The notes beneath the pieces were generated by a model. It was not told the origin of the DNA. It made no database searches and worked only from the letters and a program-made list of their open reading frames with translations. From Heliocidaris erythrogramma (Eukaryota; Echinodermata; Echinoidea; Camarodonta; Echinometridae): DNA of 64,000 nt. The first letter of the stretch is position 1; every line of letters starts with the position of its first letter. This document shows positions 33,545-44,848 of this stretch, one piece after another. The translations under genes were made by a program, and so were the position numbers. Location of the stretch: the NCBI GenBank assembly GCA_025617745.1, contig CM046863.1:59972085-60036084 (forward strand), written 5' to 3'.

Positions 33545-33925
33545 GTGAAAACGAGTTAAACCGGACTTAAACTACCCCTATCTGCAGTTTAACTTTCTGG
33601 AAAAGTTAAACCACACTTAGACTGGAGTTTAAGCTAAACTGGTGATCAGAATATGATGTTCTACTCCGGTTTAAAGGGCAGATTTAGATTGGGTTTAAAC
33701 CACACTAATGGGGTGTTGCAAGAAAGTTGCGATTGATTGCAAGTTGCAACTGATCGGTACTGACCAATCAAAATCATTGTTGCAAGCCCATCTTCTTGAA
33801 TGGGCAGACCCTGAAACATTCAGAATGGTTGTTCTAATTTGCTTTACAATTTGCAATTGATTGCAAGTTTCTTGCAACACCCCATTAGACTGGAATTTAA
33901 GTTTCACCGGAGTTCAGAATAGATC
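33545..33925. repeat. GGTTTAAACC-type tandem repeat, interrupted by a MITE
   Basis: Two related units contain GTTAAACCACACTTAGACTG (about 33605) and GGGTTTAAACCACAC|TAGACTGG (33691-33895), the second split by the MITE. GGGCAGATTTAGATTGGG is the complement-type relative of CCCAGTCTAAACCTGCCC in the array at 53605-54060, so both belong to one family. Confidence 0.75.
33708..33885. mobile_element. TA-flanked MITE, 178 bp, nested in repeat
   Basis: The ends ATGGGGTGTTGCAAGAAA and its complement TTTCTTGCAACACCCCAT are perfect inverted repeats, flanked by TA (33706-33707 and 33886-33887). The neighbouring repeat unit at about 33609 shows the joined site (CCACACTTAGACTGG) without the element. Inside, GATTGATTGCAAGTTGCAA-type words add to the fold. 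No coding capacity. Confidence 0.9.
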
Positions 33926-33999
33926 TTTCAAATTTTTGTATCAAACTTTCAGTAATCACTATAATTTCGACAGAGACTAGCTATCTTCAGTGTCAATTT

Positions 34000-34165
34000 C
34001 AATTTCAAATTGCGTCAATTTCAGAGTAGGCGTGTGTATTTCAGTTGTGAGGCCAACACCAGCATTCTAACACGGTTAGGCTATGGATCACTTTGAAACG
34101 CTGTTTCACGGTACACAGTTTATACCTCATTTCACCACACAAATAGGGCTCTGCCTCAAAACGCA
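34000..34165. repeat. Diverged dispersed repeat (partner 31510-31690)
   Basis: See the partner. It ends in CACACAAATAGGGCTCTGCC. Confidence 0.6.
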
Positions 34166-34510
34166 TATCAGAACACTGATTCTGGCCTTTAGTCAGATAA
34201 TGATTAAAAGGAACAGTTGTCACTTTTGTGCGTGAATTGATCAAAGGTAAGGTTTAATGAACCATTTTTTCTTGTACATGTTGTAAGCACTATTCCATTC
34301 AACAGTGTCAAGGTTATTGTGTTTCAATAGCCAGAATGCTGATTACATTAGGTGTTTGTCAGACAAGCATATTTTTTTCAGATCTTACAACGTCTTCTGT
34401 ATGAAATCTGCAAATTGAAACTTGAAGCTCAATTAGGATTCGGAAAGGTCAGTAGTTTGTCTTGAGGGGGACATGCATACACTGGAATATTACAGAAATA
34501 GTCTGAAGTG
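34166..34510. other. Non-coding stretch
   Basis: Nothing supported. Confidence 0.35.
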
Positions 34511-35265
34511 TTGATAGAAGCCACTCACTGGAAACAGAATAAGTAGGGACTGTAGACGAGTGGTCTTTCTATACAGGTTCCACAATCAATGACAAATGCA
34601 CTTCATCTTAGGTAGAGACAGAATAGGTGGCTTCTATAGGCAGGTGGCCTTTGTTGAGAGGTATATGACTCGTGGCACTGACATGTGAAATAAAATCGAT
34701 TTAAAACGTTAAACCATTGCCCACTGGAACCTGGTGGTCCATGTATTAAGCCTATGGGAGTTAGAGAATACAGTAATCATCGGGTTAAAGGAAGTTTTGA
34801 TAGAAGCCACTCACTGGAAACAGAAAAAAAAGTATGGACTGTAGACAAGTGGCCTTTCTATACAGGTTCCACAATCAATGACAAAATACACTTCATCTTA
34901 GGTAGAGACAGTATAGGTGACCACTATATGCAGGACTGATGGCCATTGCCTACTGGAACCTGGTGGTCCATGTATTAAGCCTATGGGAGTTAGAGAATAC
35001 AGTAATCATCGGGTTAAAGGAAGTTTTGATAGAAGCCACTCACTGGAAACAGAAAAAAACGTATGGACTGTAGACAAGTGGCCTTTCTATACAGGTTCCA
35101 CAATCAATGACAAAATACACTTCATCTTAGGTAGAGACAGTATAGGTGACCACTATATGCAGGACTGATGGCCATTGCCTACTGGAACCGGGTGGTCCAT
35201 GTATTAAGCCTATGGGAGTTAGAGAATACAGTAATCATCGGGTTAACGTTGTTTGTAATAACTTG
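34511..35265. repeat. Tandem repeat, 229-bp unit, ~3.3 copies
   Basis: GATAGAAGCCACTCACTGG occurs near 34514, 34799 and 35028. The last two full units are almost identical with a 229-bp period, and a partial unit ends near 35248. The first unit is diverged. GTATTAAGCCTATGGGAG, present in the units, also occurs near 43093. Identical short frames in successive units are repeat by-products. Confidence 0.93.
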
Positions 35266-35426
35266 TCACAGTTTCAACCGAAAGGTACATTTTTTTTTAA
35301 ATCGAGAAGTCAACATTATGGTTAACTTGTTAACTGTCATCGAATTCTGTGATATTTAAAGAGGACTCCTGTGTTTCTATCAGTTGGGTTCGGTGGGGCG
35401 GTAGGGAGGGGGGGTGGCAAACCTTG

Positions 35427-35662
35427 AAAAATAAATATGCACACATTTGTGTATGTGCCCTTCGAAAATCATATAGGAATCTTTCTAAAAATTGTTCTGC
35501 TTGTCAGAGTTTTTCAGACTTTGCCCCCTCCCCATTATAATATAAAAATAAATATGCATACATTTGTGTATGTGCCCTTCGAAAATCATATAGGAATCCT
35601 TCTAAAAAATGTTCTGCTTGTCAGAGTTTTTCAGACTTTGCCCCCTCCCCATTATAACAGAA
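35427..35662. repeat. 119-bp tandem duplication
   Basis: AATAAATATGCACACATTTG (35430) recurs as AATAAATATGCATACATTTG (35549). The two units differ at only a few positions and both end GCCCCCTCCCCATTATAA. Confidence 0.95.
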
Positions 35663-35709
35663 TCCTAAATACACCACCATCTTTTCTAATCCTTATATAA
35701 TAAAGATCC

Positions 35710-35906
35710 AATAGACTGCTTCTGTAATGTATACACATTTATGCACATATTCTCTGAGCACCTAGTGACGAGCTATTCCAGGAACCTTAGAATCCAGTTT
35801 GCATACATTATTTGTAGCTATGTCCGGCAAGCTTTCAGGTTGTCAAGAACAACCTTTGTTTGAAATGTATGCAGAAAATTTGCATTCATTACCGAAGCTG
35901 TCTATA
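35710..35906. mobile_element. MITE, relative of 10742-10967
   Basis: The ends AATAGACTGCTTCTGTAATG and the complement of CATTACCGAAGCTGTCTATA are inverted repeats. Inner TTTGCATACATT and ATGTCCGGCAAGC match the 10.7-kb element. Confidence 0.72.
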
Positions 35907-35907
35907 A

Positions 35908-36071
35908 CGCCATCTCCCCCTACATATCGCTAGCCGAAGGTGGCGTGTTCCCAAATTTCTACGTAGGGGTGAGATGAATATTGATGGCTAGGAAAGAATC
36001 GATTTTGTCCTCTCCGTTACGAATTTGGGAACACGCCACCTTCGGCTTGCAGTAGGTAGGGGGAGATCGCG
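35908..36071. mobile_element. Fold-back MITE, ~60-bp arms
   Basis: CGCCATCTCCCCCTAC and AGCCGAAGGTGGCGTGTTCC with CCAAATTT on the left pair with AAATTTGG-type sequence, GGAACACGCCACCTTCGGCT and GTAGGGGGAGATCGCG on the right. It directly abuts the previous MITE. Confidence 0.88.
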
Positions 36072-36189
36072 TAATTGCAGATTATTTGTTAACATTAGAT
36101 CTGCCAAATTCTGGATCTGCCAAATGTTATGCACAACTGTATATCATAGACCAATGCTCAGGTCCTCAGTAAAACATCTAAGTTTCCCC

Positions 36190-36500
36190 ACACTACTCTA
36201 GGTCTCAAAAGTCTTCACCGGCTACCAGCAAGCAAAATAATAGAATTTAAAATCTTACTCCACACAGGAAGGCAGTTAATGGTCTTGCTCCACATTATTT
36301 GCAAAATCTTGTTTTAGAATTATGTCCCAGGAAGAAATTTGAGCTCATCTAAAATCAAACAATTAACAGTCCAAACCACTATGTCTAGTCTAGGAAACAG
36401 CAGCTCCATCTCTCGGAAATACTGTCCTTCTAAAAATCCAATGAGGAGACTCCATAGGAACATTTAACATTATAAAACTTCAGGTCTATGCCAAGACACT
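36190..36500 (+). pseudogene. 3' fragment of a non-LTR retrotransposon (LINE) ORF2
   Basis: Reading GLKSLHRLPASKIIEFKILL and then, after a frameshift, KAVNGLAPHYLQNLVLELCP followed by a stop. This matches the familiar C-terminal pattern of CR1/Jockey/L2-type LINE reverse-transcriptase proteins (..LHWLPV..RI.FKILL.TFKALNGLAP.YL..L..), which follows the polymerase core. The core itself and the 5' part are missing, and frameshifts and stops show decay. The clade cannot be fixed from this piece. Confidence 0.65.
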
Positions 36501-37020
36501 ATGATCATTTTTAGATTCTTGGTTTGATAGCCACGAAGAATATTACAATAATGATGTTATTTAGTAATGATTCTCTGTCTTGTACAGTGCTTATTATATG
36601 ATAACAATCTTTATAATGTGTTATGTTCTTGCATCACTTGTGATAGGTGTAAACAGCTTTTAGAGAAATATTGTTTATTTCAAGTGAATTTATGTTTTGA
36701 TGCTGTTATGTATCCTCGTTCCTATAATTATGTCACGGTAAAACTGAAGCCGTAAAAGAAAATGACGTAATAAAGTGTAGCGCCCTCACATTTCAGGTTC
36801 TTTAAACACACAGATGCTCGGTTCACACGAGGCGACATTTTGATTGCGTCATTACCTGCGATAAAGGACCCTAAAATGAAATTAGCTCAGTCATTAAAAG
36901 CATCGTTTACACTGTTCATGTTAGGAATACTTTTTAAACGATATCATTCTTTCAAGACGCTTAAAGGACAGTACCAGTCACTAACGCCATCCTACGCTAC
37001 GTACGTCAGGTGAATGACGC
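36501..37020. other. Non-coding stretch
   Basis: No gene seen, only a short frame at 36567-36755 without motifs. Confidence 0.4.
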
Positions 37021-38060
37021 CTTGTTTGTACAGGCGTAGCCAGGACTTTTCAATAAGGGGGGGGGGGGGGGGGGGGGACAGACGTGAAGGATCCAACCGC
37101 AAAGCCAATATTTTATTTATGGGGAGGGGTGCGGGCAGTTGTGAGCACGCAAAGAGTGCGAAATTGGTGATGAGCACGCAAAGCGTGCTCCCCTGGGGAA
37201 GGGTGCAGGGAGAGGAAGTTTTCTTCCTCCCGCGCGAAACGCGAAAGCTCTGACGTTTATAGCAAATTTGAGAGAAAGATAAACAGCTCGTAGCCGTTAT
37301 GTTATTTTAGGGGAAGGGGTGGGGCGGTTGTGAGCACGCTAAGAGTGTGAAATTGGTGATGAGCACGCAAAGCGTGCTCCCCAGGGGAAGGGTGCAGGGA
37401 GGGGAAGTTTCTCCATTCCCGCGTGAAGCGCGAAGCAAATTTGAGAGAAAGATAACGGCTTGTAGCAAACAATTTTTTAGGCGGAAAGTTATTGTTCGAC
37501 GTCCCGACTGCTTTTCAATTACTTGGACGCAATATTGCACTGTATGTAACAGGAGTGGGTGCAGGGGGGGGGGGGGGGGCCTCCCGCGCGAAGAGCAAAA
37601 ACTCTTACGTTTTACAGCAAATTTGAGAGAAAGATAACGACTCGTAACACTTTTTTTAAAGCTGAATGTTAGTTCGACGCCCTGGCTGCTTTTCAGTTAT
37701 TTGGACGTAATACTGCACTGTAACAGGGATGGGTGCAGGGAGGGGGAGTTCCCCCTTCCCGCATGAAGCGCTAAAGCTCTGACGTTTTAGCAAATTTAAG
37801 AGAAAGCCATAAAACATTTTTTGTAGGCGAAAAGTTATAGTTTATTTGGATGCAACATTTCACTGTATGTACCATGCAGGGGTGGGTGCACGGAGAGGAG
37901 AGTTATTTCCCCTTCCCACTTTGACGATTTAGGAAATTTTGAGAGAAAAATAAAGGTTTGTAGAGCTTCTTTAGTCCTTTTTCTCTCATTTACCCTGCTT
38001 TTTCGCTATTTTTTTGTGGCTGAAAAGGGGAGGGGGATGACCCCTTGCCCCCTGTCTAAG
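37021..38060. repeat. G-run dispersed element with internal ~190-bp tandem units
   Basis: It begins GGCGTAGCCAGGACTTTTC, then a G21 run (37057-37077). Units with GTGAGCACGC..GATGAGCACGCAAAGCGTG start near 37141 and 37330. More degenerate units follow near 37550, 37730 and 37875, sharing CAAATTTGAGAGAAAGATAA and GGGTGCAGGGAGGGG. GAGCACGCAAAGCGTGCTC (twice) is a perfect small hairpin. The frames crossing it are incidental. Confidence 0.8.
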
Positions 38061-38639
38061 CCAGTGCTTTGTGTGTATCGTGCTTTTCGGGCTCGTGATA
38101 TACAAATGTATATTTGGTGGGGTTTTTCTTTTTGGTTATTTGCACGTGAAACAGTTTTCATCTTGTTGTGGTTTACCGTGATTACCGTGTCATATATGAC
38201 CCAGCCTTGATAATTATGAGAGAAGTGATTTGTCTTGTATCCTTCTTGTAAATACTCTAACCAGGACATTGAATTGAACATGTTTTATTTAATTGTCATG
38301 TCTGTAAATAAAATAAAGTAGTTTTAGATCTTTTATGTAATGCCAAACTTTTATAATTTAACACAGGGATGTTGTTACATTTATTAATCCCTGTCAGTTT
38401 AAAATCAGTATGTTTTTTACCCATCGATTTTGTTAAAATTTCGTTGGTTGTTGTAAAGTCTCCCTTGGTTAATGAGCATTCCAAAAAATCTCACCCTTTT
38501 GTTGATGAGTGCAATGAACGTATTTTGGTACCAAAAAGGAAATTGGAAAGGAACGTGTATAATAATAGTCTCATGTTGTTCTCCTTATATAAAAAGGTAT
38601 ATATGTATAAGATCGTGTGTCCTTTCATGATTTCTGGTG
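38061..38639. other. Non-coding stretch
   Basis: AT-rich. No recognised gene, although short frames (38016-38210 and 38369-38647) exist without motifs. Confidence 0.4.
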
Positions 38640-39600
38640 AATTTTAGAGTATATCCGTGACAAACGCTAGATAACAGCTATACACTGACTGCCCAACGTT
38701 TGGACCCTTCCACCCCGACGGCTGCCCCGTACAACAACCTCGGTGTTCCGCATGGATATAGCGTGTGTACATGTGTAGCATACACCATGTACACAGTAAT
38801 AGGTTTTACACATGTGTACACGTTGTACAAATTGCCGTTGTAAGAGTTTATTAGATGCCCTAAATAATACTGAGTAGGGGGGGGGGGGGGGGGGGGTCCC
38901 AGTATCTAAAAATATATTTAAGGGAAATACTAATACGTCATGAGTAATTCGTCATTTTCTTAATCTAGTTACGACAATACGATCCAAACCCAAAGTAACT
39001 GAATATCCAAAGCATTAGTTGAAACACAATTTTTTTTGGAGAAAATGTCAGAAAAAAGGCTTCAAGTAAAATATGCAAACTCTGTGTTAATAACAATCTA
39101 AAGTGTGACATTTGCTTTTACTGCTGGTATAGTTCAATGCATTATATTGGTAGCGTTAGTGTAAGTTGTTTGGCATGCATTTTTAAAGTAAACAATGTTA
39201 GCATCGTATTTTAAAAGTTGTATGGTTTGTAAATAAATATAAACTTTGTAAAGGTTGAAACATGATGTGACATAATGTTAGGTGACTTTAAGATGATGAT
39301 AAAAGAGAAGGAAAACCGGGTGAAACAGAGGAGAGAGAGAGGGAGAAGGGAGAGAAAGAGAGATTAAAGAAGGAGAGAGGGGAGAGAAAAGGGAGAGACA
39401 GAGGAGACGGAGAGAAAAGAGAGAGAGGGAGAGAGAAAAAAAGAATGAGACTGGAGAGAGAAATGAGAGAGAGAGAGAGAGGAAGGGGTGATTGAGTGAG
39501 ATATTGTAATTTTCTTCACTCTTTTTTTTTCTCTTTCTCATCGTGTAACATTCTTTTCTCTCTCTCAACCTCCCAGCCTCCCTCCCTTCTCTCTCTCTCC
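38640..39600. repeat. Segmental duplication E, copy 2
   Basis: Collinear partner of 31696-32700. It contains a G20 run (38877-38896) that copy 1 lacks, and the same GA-rich tract (39320-39490). The hairpin of copy 1 is represented only by its right arm. Confidence 0.88.
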
Positions 39601-39885
39601 CTCCTTCTCCCTTCATATATCTTCCTTCTCACCAATGTATTTGTAGTAAAGTGAGATCGTAGTTGTTGATGTGCGTAGGTATTTGTGCATTCGAAAACAC
39701 TGGGTAGAATACTTGATTTGTTTTAATCGGATATTTGGATGCTCATTTGCATAATAGAATGTAAACTTTGGACATCAAATGTGGCATAATTTTGAATGAT
39801 TTCAGTCTGGTATATCGTGAAGAGTTCTAAAACAACAACGTGGTTGATGTTAATATACATATTAAACAAATTGTCCATCTTAATA
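39601..39885. other. Non-coding spacer
   Basis: AT-rich, nothing recognised. Confidence 0.35.
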
Positions 39886-41391
39886 TTCTGAATATGGTTA
39901 TTCTTTGAGCTTTCATGAGTTTGGTATTATATTTAGTAGTGCTAGTCATCGTCGCCATCGTAGTAGAAAAGGTAGTAGTAGAAGCAGTGTTAGCAGCAGT
40001 AGTGGTGGTAGCAGCAGTAGCAGCAGTAGTAGTAGTAATAATAATAATAATAGTATAGTAGTAGAAGTAGTAGTAGTAGTAGTAGTAGAAGTATCAGTAG
40101 CAGCAGTAGTAGTACTAGTAGCAGTAGTAGTAGCAGTAGTAATAATAATAGTATAGTAGTAGTTGAAGTAGCAGCCGTAGTAGTAGTATAGCAGCAGTAG
40201 TGGTGGTAGCAGCAGTAGTAGTAGTAGCAGCAGTAATAGTAGTAGTAGTTGCAGCAGTAGTAGCAGCAGTATCAATAGTAGTAGCAGTAGTAGTAGTAGT
40301 AGTAGTAGTAGTATAGAAGTAGTCGTAGTAGTTGTAGAATTAGTTTTAATAAAAGTTGTTGTTGCTGTAGTAGTAGCAGCAGTAGTAGTAGTAATAGTGT
40401 AGTAGTAGTAAAAGTAGTAGTAGTAGTAGTAACAGTAATATTAATAGTACTACTAGGAGCAGTATAAGTCTAAGGTGGTGGGTGGTTGTCGTAGTAGTAT
40501 TGCTGTTATATAGAAGTTATAATATAACTTATATATAACAGCAATTATAGAAGTTGAATAGTCGGAAATACATGGCATGCTGTATTTCCTTAACGTCAAA
40601 TAATCATTTACTTAAAGCACGTCTGACTCATCAAAGTTAACGTTTAACGCGGATAAAAGACAATTCACGGTCACTTTAACATGAAATATGCTATCTTTTG
40701 TTGGGTTTCTACCAGAAGAGGAACAAGCCATCTAATAATATCACTGTGTCGAAAGGTACGCAGTTTTTCATAGAGAGAACTAAGAGATCAAAAGTTGGTT
40801 GAACTAGCTTGAGTGTAAATCACCTTGGTTACAAATATAGGATCAGTACTAATTCTGAATATGGTTATTCTTTGAGCTTTCATGAGTTCGGTATTATCTT
40901 TAGTAGTCCTAGTCATCGTCGTCGTAGTAGTAAAAGTAGTAGTAAAAAGTAGTAGAAGCAGTAGAAGTAGCAGTAGTAGAATTAGTTCTAGTAGGAGTTG
41001 TTGTTGCTGTTATAGTAGTAGTAGTAGTAGTAGTAGTAGTGATAGTAGTAGTGGTAGTAGTAGTAGTAGTAGTAGTAGTAGTAACAGTAATATTAATAGT
41101 AGAAGTTCTACTAGGAGCAGTATAAGTCTAAGGTGGTGGGTGGTTGTCGTAGTAGTATTGCTGTTATATAGAAGTTATAATATAACTTATATATAACAGC
41201 AATTATAGAAGTTGAATAGTCGGAAATACATGGCATGCTGTATTTCCTTAACGTCAAATGATAATTTACTTAAAGCACGTCTGAGTGCTAGTCATCGTCG
41301 TCGTAGTAGTAAAAGTAATAGTAAAAAGTAGTAGAAGCAGTAGAAGTAGCAGTAGTAGAATTAGTTCTAGTAGGAGTTGTTGTTGCTGTTA

Positions 41392-41423
<32 letters not shown>

Positions 41424-42440
41424 ATAGTAGTAGTGGTAGTAGTAGTAGTAGTAGTAGTGATAGTAGTAGTAGTAGTAGTAGTAGTAGTAATAGTAGTAGT
41501 GGTAGTAGTAGTAGTAGTAGCAGTAGAAATTGTTATTGTGTACAGAACCTGTACCTTGAATTCCCTTATTTTATTCATTTTTTTTTCGTTCCAATGCTCA
41601 CACCAATCATATACGTTCACACATCATTACATCTATGTAAAATGTTATAATGCATAAAAATAATATTACGGTTGATCACTAGAAACTTCCAATCTTCTAA
41701 GGGTTTTTTTTTCTTTTCACCAGAAATGGAACAAACCATCCAGTGATTTCACTGTGTCGATTTTTTTTTTCTCATAAGGGTACTGAGAGATCAACAGCTG
41801 GTTAAATTACTTTGAACATTGATTATAGTAGCAGTAGTAGTGTTAGGAGGTTTAGTAGCAATAGCAGTAGTAGTAAAAGTAATATTAATAGTAGAAGTAA
41901 GGAGTAGTAGTAGTAGTAGTAGTAGTAGAAGTAGTAGTAGTAGTAATATTGATAGTAGAAGTACTACTAGTAGCATCATTAGTCTAACGTGGTGGGTGGT
42001 TGTTGTTGTAGTAGTATTGCTGTTATATAAAAGTTGAATAGTCGGAAATACATGGCATGTTTAATCCATGCTGTATTTCCTTCCCAACGTCAAATACATG
42101 ATTACCGATTAAAGCGTGTTATCACGGTTAAAGGTTAACGCGGATAAAAGACAATTCACGGTCACTTTAACATGAAATATGCTATCTTTTGGTGGGTTTC
42201 TACCAGAAGAGGAACAAACCATCCAATAATATGTGTCGAAAATTACAGTTTTTCATACAGTGTACCAAGAGATCAAAAGTTGGTTCAACTACTTTGAGTG
42301 TAAATGATATTGGTTACAAATATAGGACCAGTATTAACTGCAAGAGTTATACAGTCTTACTATTAGTAGGAATAGTAGAAGTAGACAGCTCCATTGCGGG
42401 GCATAAGCAATGTTAAGTACATTATTCATGGAGCTAACAT
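39886..42440. repeat. Tandem blocks with TAG microsatellite (block family T)
   Basis: A unit begins CTGAATATGGTTATTCTTTG (39886, 40855), runs through long TAG/GTA repeats, a hairpin (TTGCTGTTATATAGAAG / ACTTATATATAACAGCAA at about 40499-40546 and 41157-41203), GTCGGAAATACATGGCATG, then AACGCGGATAAAAG, CAATTCACGGTCACTTTAAC and GGGTTTCTACCAGAAG. It is repeated completely or in part at 40855, 41286 and 42020. Pieces of the same block recur to 52 kb. Ser/Val/Thr-rich frames here are by-products. Confidence 0.88.
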
Positions 42441-42696
42441 AATATTTTTTACAGCTAATTCATAATAAATCGACTTTTACTCCCATGGACAATTACCTCA
42501 GAACAAGTACCCCCATGACAATGACCACTAGGACAACATATAAGAAAATTGCCACGTGCTAATTGCCCCAGACAATTACATCCACCCCACCCCCTCCCCC
42601 TTTCCCCAATAAAATGGCTTTGGACAAACTCATCTGCTATAAATGTCGGAAAGGATGATTGACCTAGGTTACTTGAATAAGCCAGTTCGTAGATGC
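42441..42696. other. Non-coding stretch with GGACAATT/TAATTG words
   Basis: Words such as ATGGACAATTACCTCAG occur here, and AATTGTCCT-type words in the opposite sense occur at 43690-43870, hinting at a diverged inverted pair. No gene. Confidence 0.4.
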
Positions 42697-43010
42697 AATC
42701 TGAGCATGAGCAGATAAAGTTCATCTGTACCAAATTCTAAAACTCACTGACACTAATATTTGATATGTGCTCATGAATGTCATGTAATCATTATCAATTA
42801 TGCACTAATGGTGCATTCCATGATATCCAGGTGGAAGTATTCTTTTTAAAGGGGGAAACAAAAGCTATTCATGAGGCACCTCTATCACTCCCGGGTTATT
42901 TTTCTGAAGTGCACATAAAGGGACCCTCCATGTCTAAAATATCTGTGGATATTTGGGGTCATTTGTACCATGCGCAAACTACGAACTGGTCTATTGGCCT
43001 ATGGTCTATT
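42697..43010. repeat. Dispersed repeat S, copy 2
   Basis: Partner of 21680-21990. The match ends near CATTTGTACCATGCGC, after which GGTCTATTGGMCTATG is locally repeated. Confidence 0.9.
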
Positions 43011-43223
43011 GGACTATGCTCTATAGCCTGCCCTCTACGATCATGTAAATTCGTTTAATCCCTTGACTACGGGAACGGGAGGGTTTCTGTGTTAAGCCTA
43101 TGGGAGTTAGAAAGTTCAGAAGTCCTCGGGTTAAGAACATTTAGAATTACATGAAATAGAACACTGAATACAACAAAAAATGAAATTCATCAAACAAGAA
43201 AAGATTCTTGATGCATGAATTGC

Positions 43224-43485
43224 AGGATAACCTCGCTAGTCTTAAGGACCGCTATTCATAAGGACCACTTATTCATAAGGACCGCTATCCATAACTCGTG
43301 ACTAAATGAATAGCGGTCCTTCTACTAAGCGGACAAACCATAGACAAATTATTCTTATCCTTAAGGACTTCCGTTCAAAAGGACCACCATTCATAACTAT
43401 CCATAAGGACCGCTATTCATAACGCGTGTTAAATGAATAGCAGTTTTCTATGAATAGCGGTCCTTATGAATAGCGAGTGGACCCC
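43224..43485. mobile_element. MITE with 8-bp target duplication and repeated inner word
   Basis: TGAATTGC flanks both sides (43216-43223 and 43486-43493) as a possible 8-bp target duplication, as hAT-type elements make. The ends CCTCGCTAGTCTTAAGGACC and the complement of CCACTCGCTATTCATAAGG are inverted repeats. Inside, AAGGACCGCTATTCAT recurs several times in both orientations, forming alternative hairpins. Confidence 0.72.
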
Positions 43486-43493
43486 TGAATTGC

Positions 43494-44848
43494 CTGCAGT
43501 GAGGAAAACAGCAAAATCAAGAAATTTTAGACAGTGGGTCAAGAGGCATGGATGGTATCTTCAAAATTAACAAATTTGTCACCAAGAAATGACCAACTGC
43601 CTCTGCAGGAACAAACACCACTTTTCCTGATGATAAGCCATACCCTAGGATGATTTACCCCATTACTGCCACGACATTGAGTCCTCCAACCCATACGTAT
43701 GGAAAATGTCACTGGGACAATTACCCGTAAGGACATACATGTTCTGTTAGTGGTTATAAACCATCTATCCTTCAGGGTGTGCCCTTTTGGGCGATTGTCC
43801 TCTGTGGATACTGTCCTTGCAGCAACTGTCCTACAAGTAAATTGTATTGGGGTAATTGTCCTAGCTAGGGGTTAGTTATTGTAGGGAAACTGTTCTGGGG
43901 TGTATAGTTAGGTACGCAGACGGCTCTTCATGGGAAATAGTGTTTGTTTTTGTTTTTTCAACATGGATGCCCAAGCAAAATCTAACGCTGAAAACGAACG
44001 ATGCCATCGACTGATTTTGGATAAACAGTGCCCAAAGTGCCCAAATTTTATGTTTAGTGGCCCGCCATTGTCTTTATGCATTTCAGAGCCAACCTTGGAG
44101 CTAGAAACGTTCGTTTGGTGTTGAAAACCAACTATAAACAGTTAAAATGAAATATGGTAATGGTTAAATCCCACCAAAGGCCACAGGGTCCCGGACTTTG
44201 TTCCAAAAGGGCCCAAAGGACCAGCTACTCATTAGAGTCGAATAGGGTGCTTTAAATACCTTTCCAAAGTTAATAGAAGCTCAGTAAATGGCTACTTTGA
44301 TATCAAAATACAATGATACATTGTGGATATGATAACATGTTGGCCAAATATCTGTCAGGTGCCCATTCTTTTTTTTTTTAGAGGGCCAAATAATGTAACA
44401 CAAGTGATTATATAGCATTAAACTATAGTGACATGACATATTTTCTCTCTAAAGATATTTTAAAATGTGTTCTACAAATCAAATCAATCAAGATAACATC
44501 ATTTGGGGCACCTGAAAGGGCATAGCATCCCTGAATCTATTAATTCCGACCCAATTGAAAATGCATTAAAAATTATATCACTGACTTCCATATGGAAACA
44601 TATATTCTACGTGATATGCCGATGTAATTGGTGATAGTCATGTATGATAAATATAAACGGCGGGCACCTACAGCTTCCATTAATGAGCTTTAACAGTATT
44701 GTTCTTTTAAGTGATCTCAGTACAAAAAGGTATGTACAAAACACTATAGTTAGAAACTCAAGCATTCAACCACAAACTTTAAGTGCCAGAATCAAAGTTC
44801 TAAAACACCTTTCTCTCGAATATGACAGGATTTGTACAATTGTCTCAT
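43494..44848. other. Non-coding stretch
   Basis: No gene. The AATTGTCC-rich segment (about 43690-43880) may pair with 42480-42600. Short frames have no recognisable motif. Confidence 0.4.

Noticed and set aside
34511..35265. CRISPR-like or protein-repeat array
   Set aside because: The 229-bp units are directly joined with no unique spacers and are not open across units. It is an ordinary tandem repeat in an animal genome.
39905..41657. Ser/Val/Thr-rich frames up to 121 codons
   Set aside because: Translations of TAG/GTA repeats in block family T.
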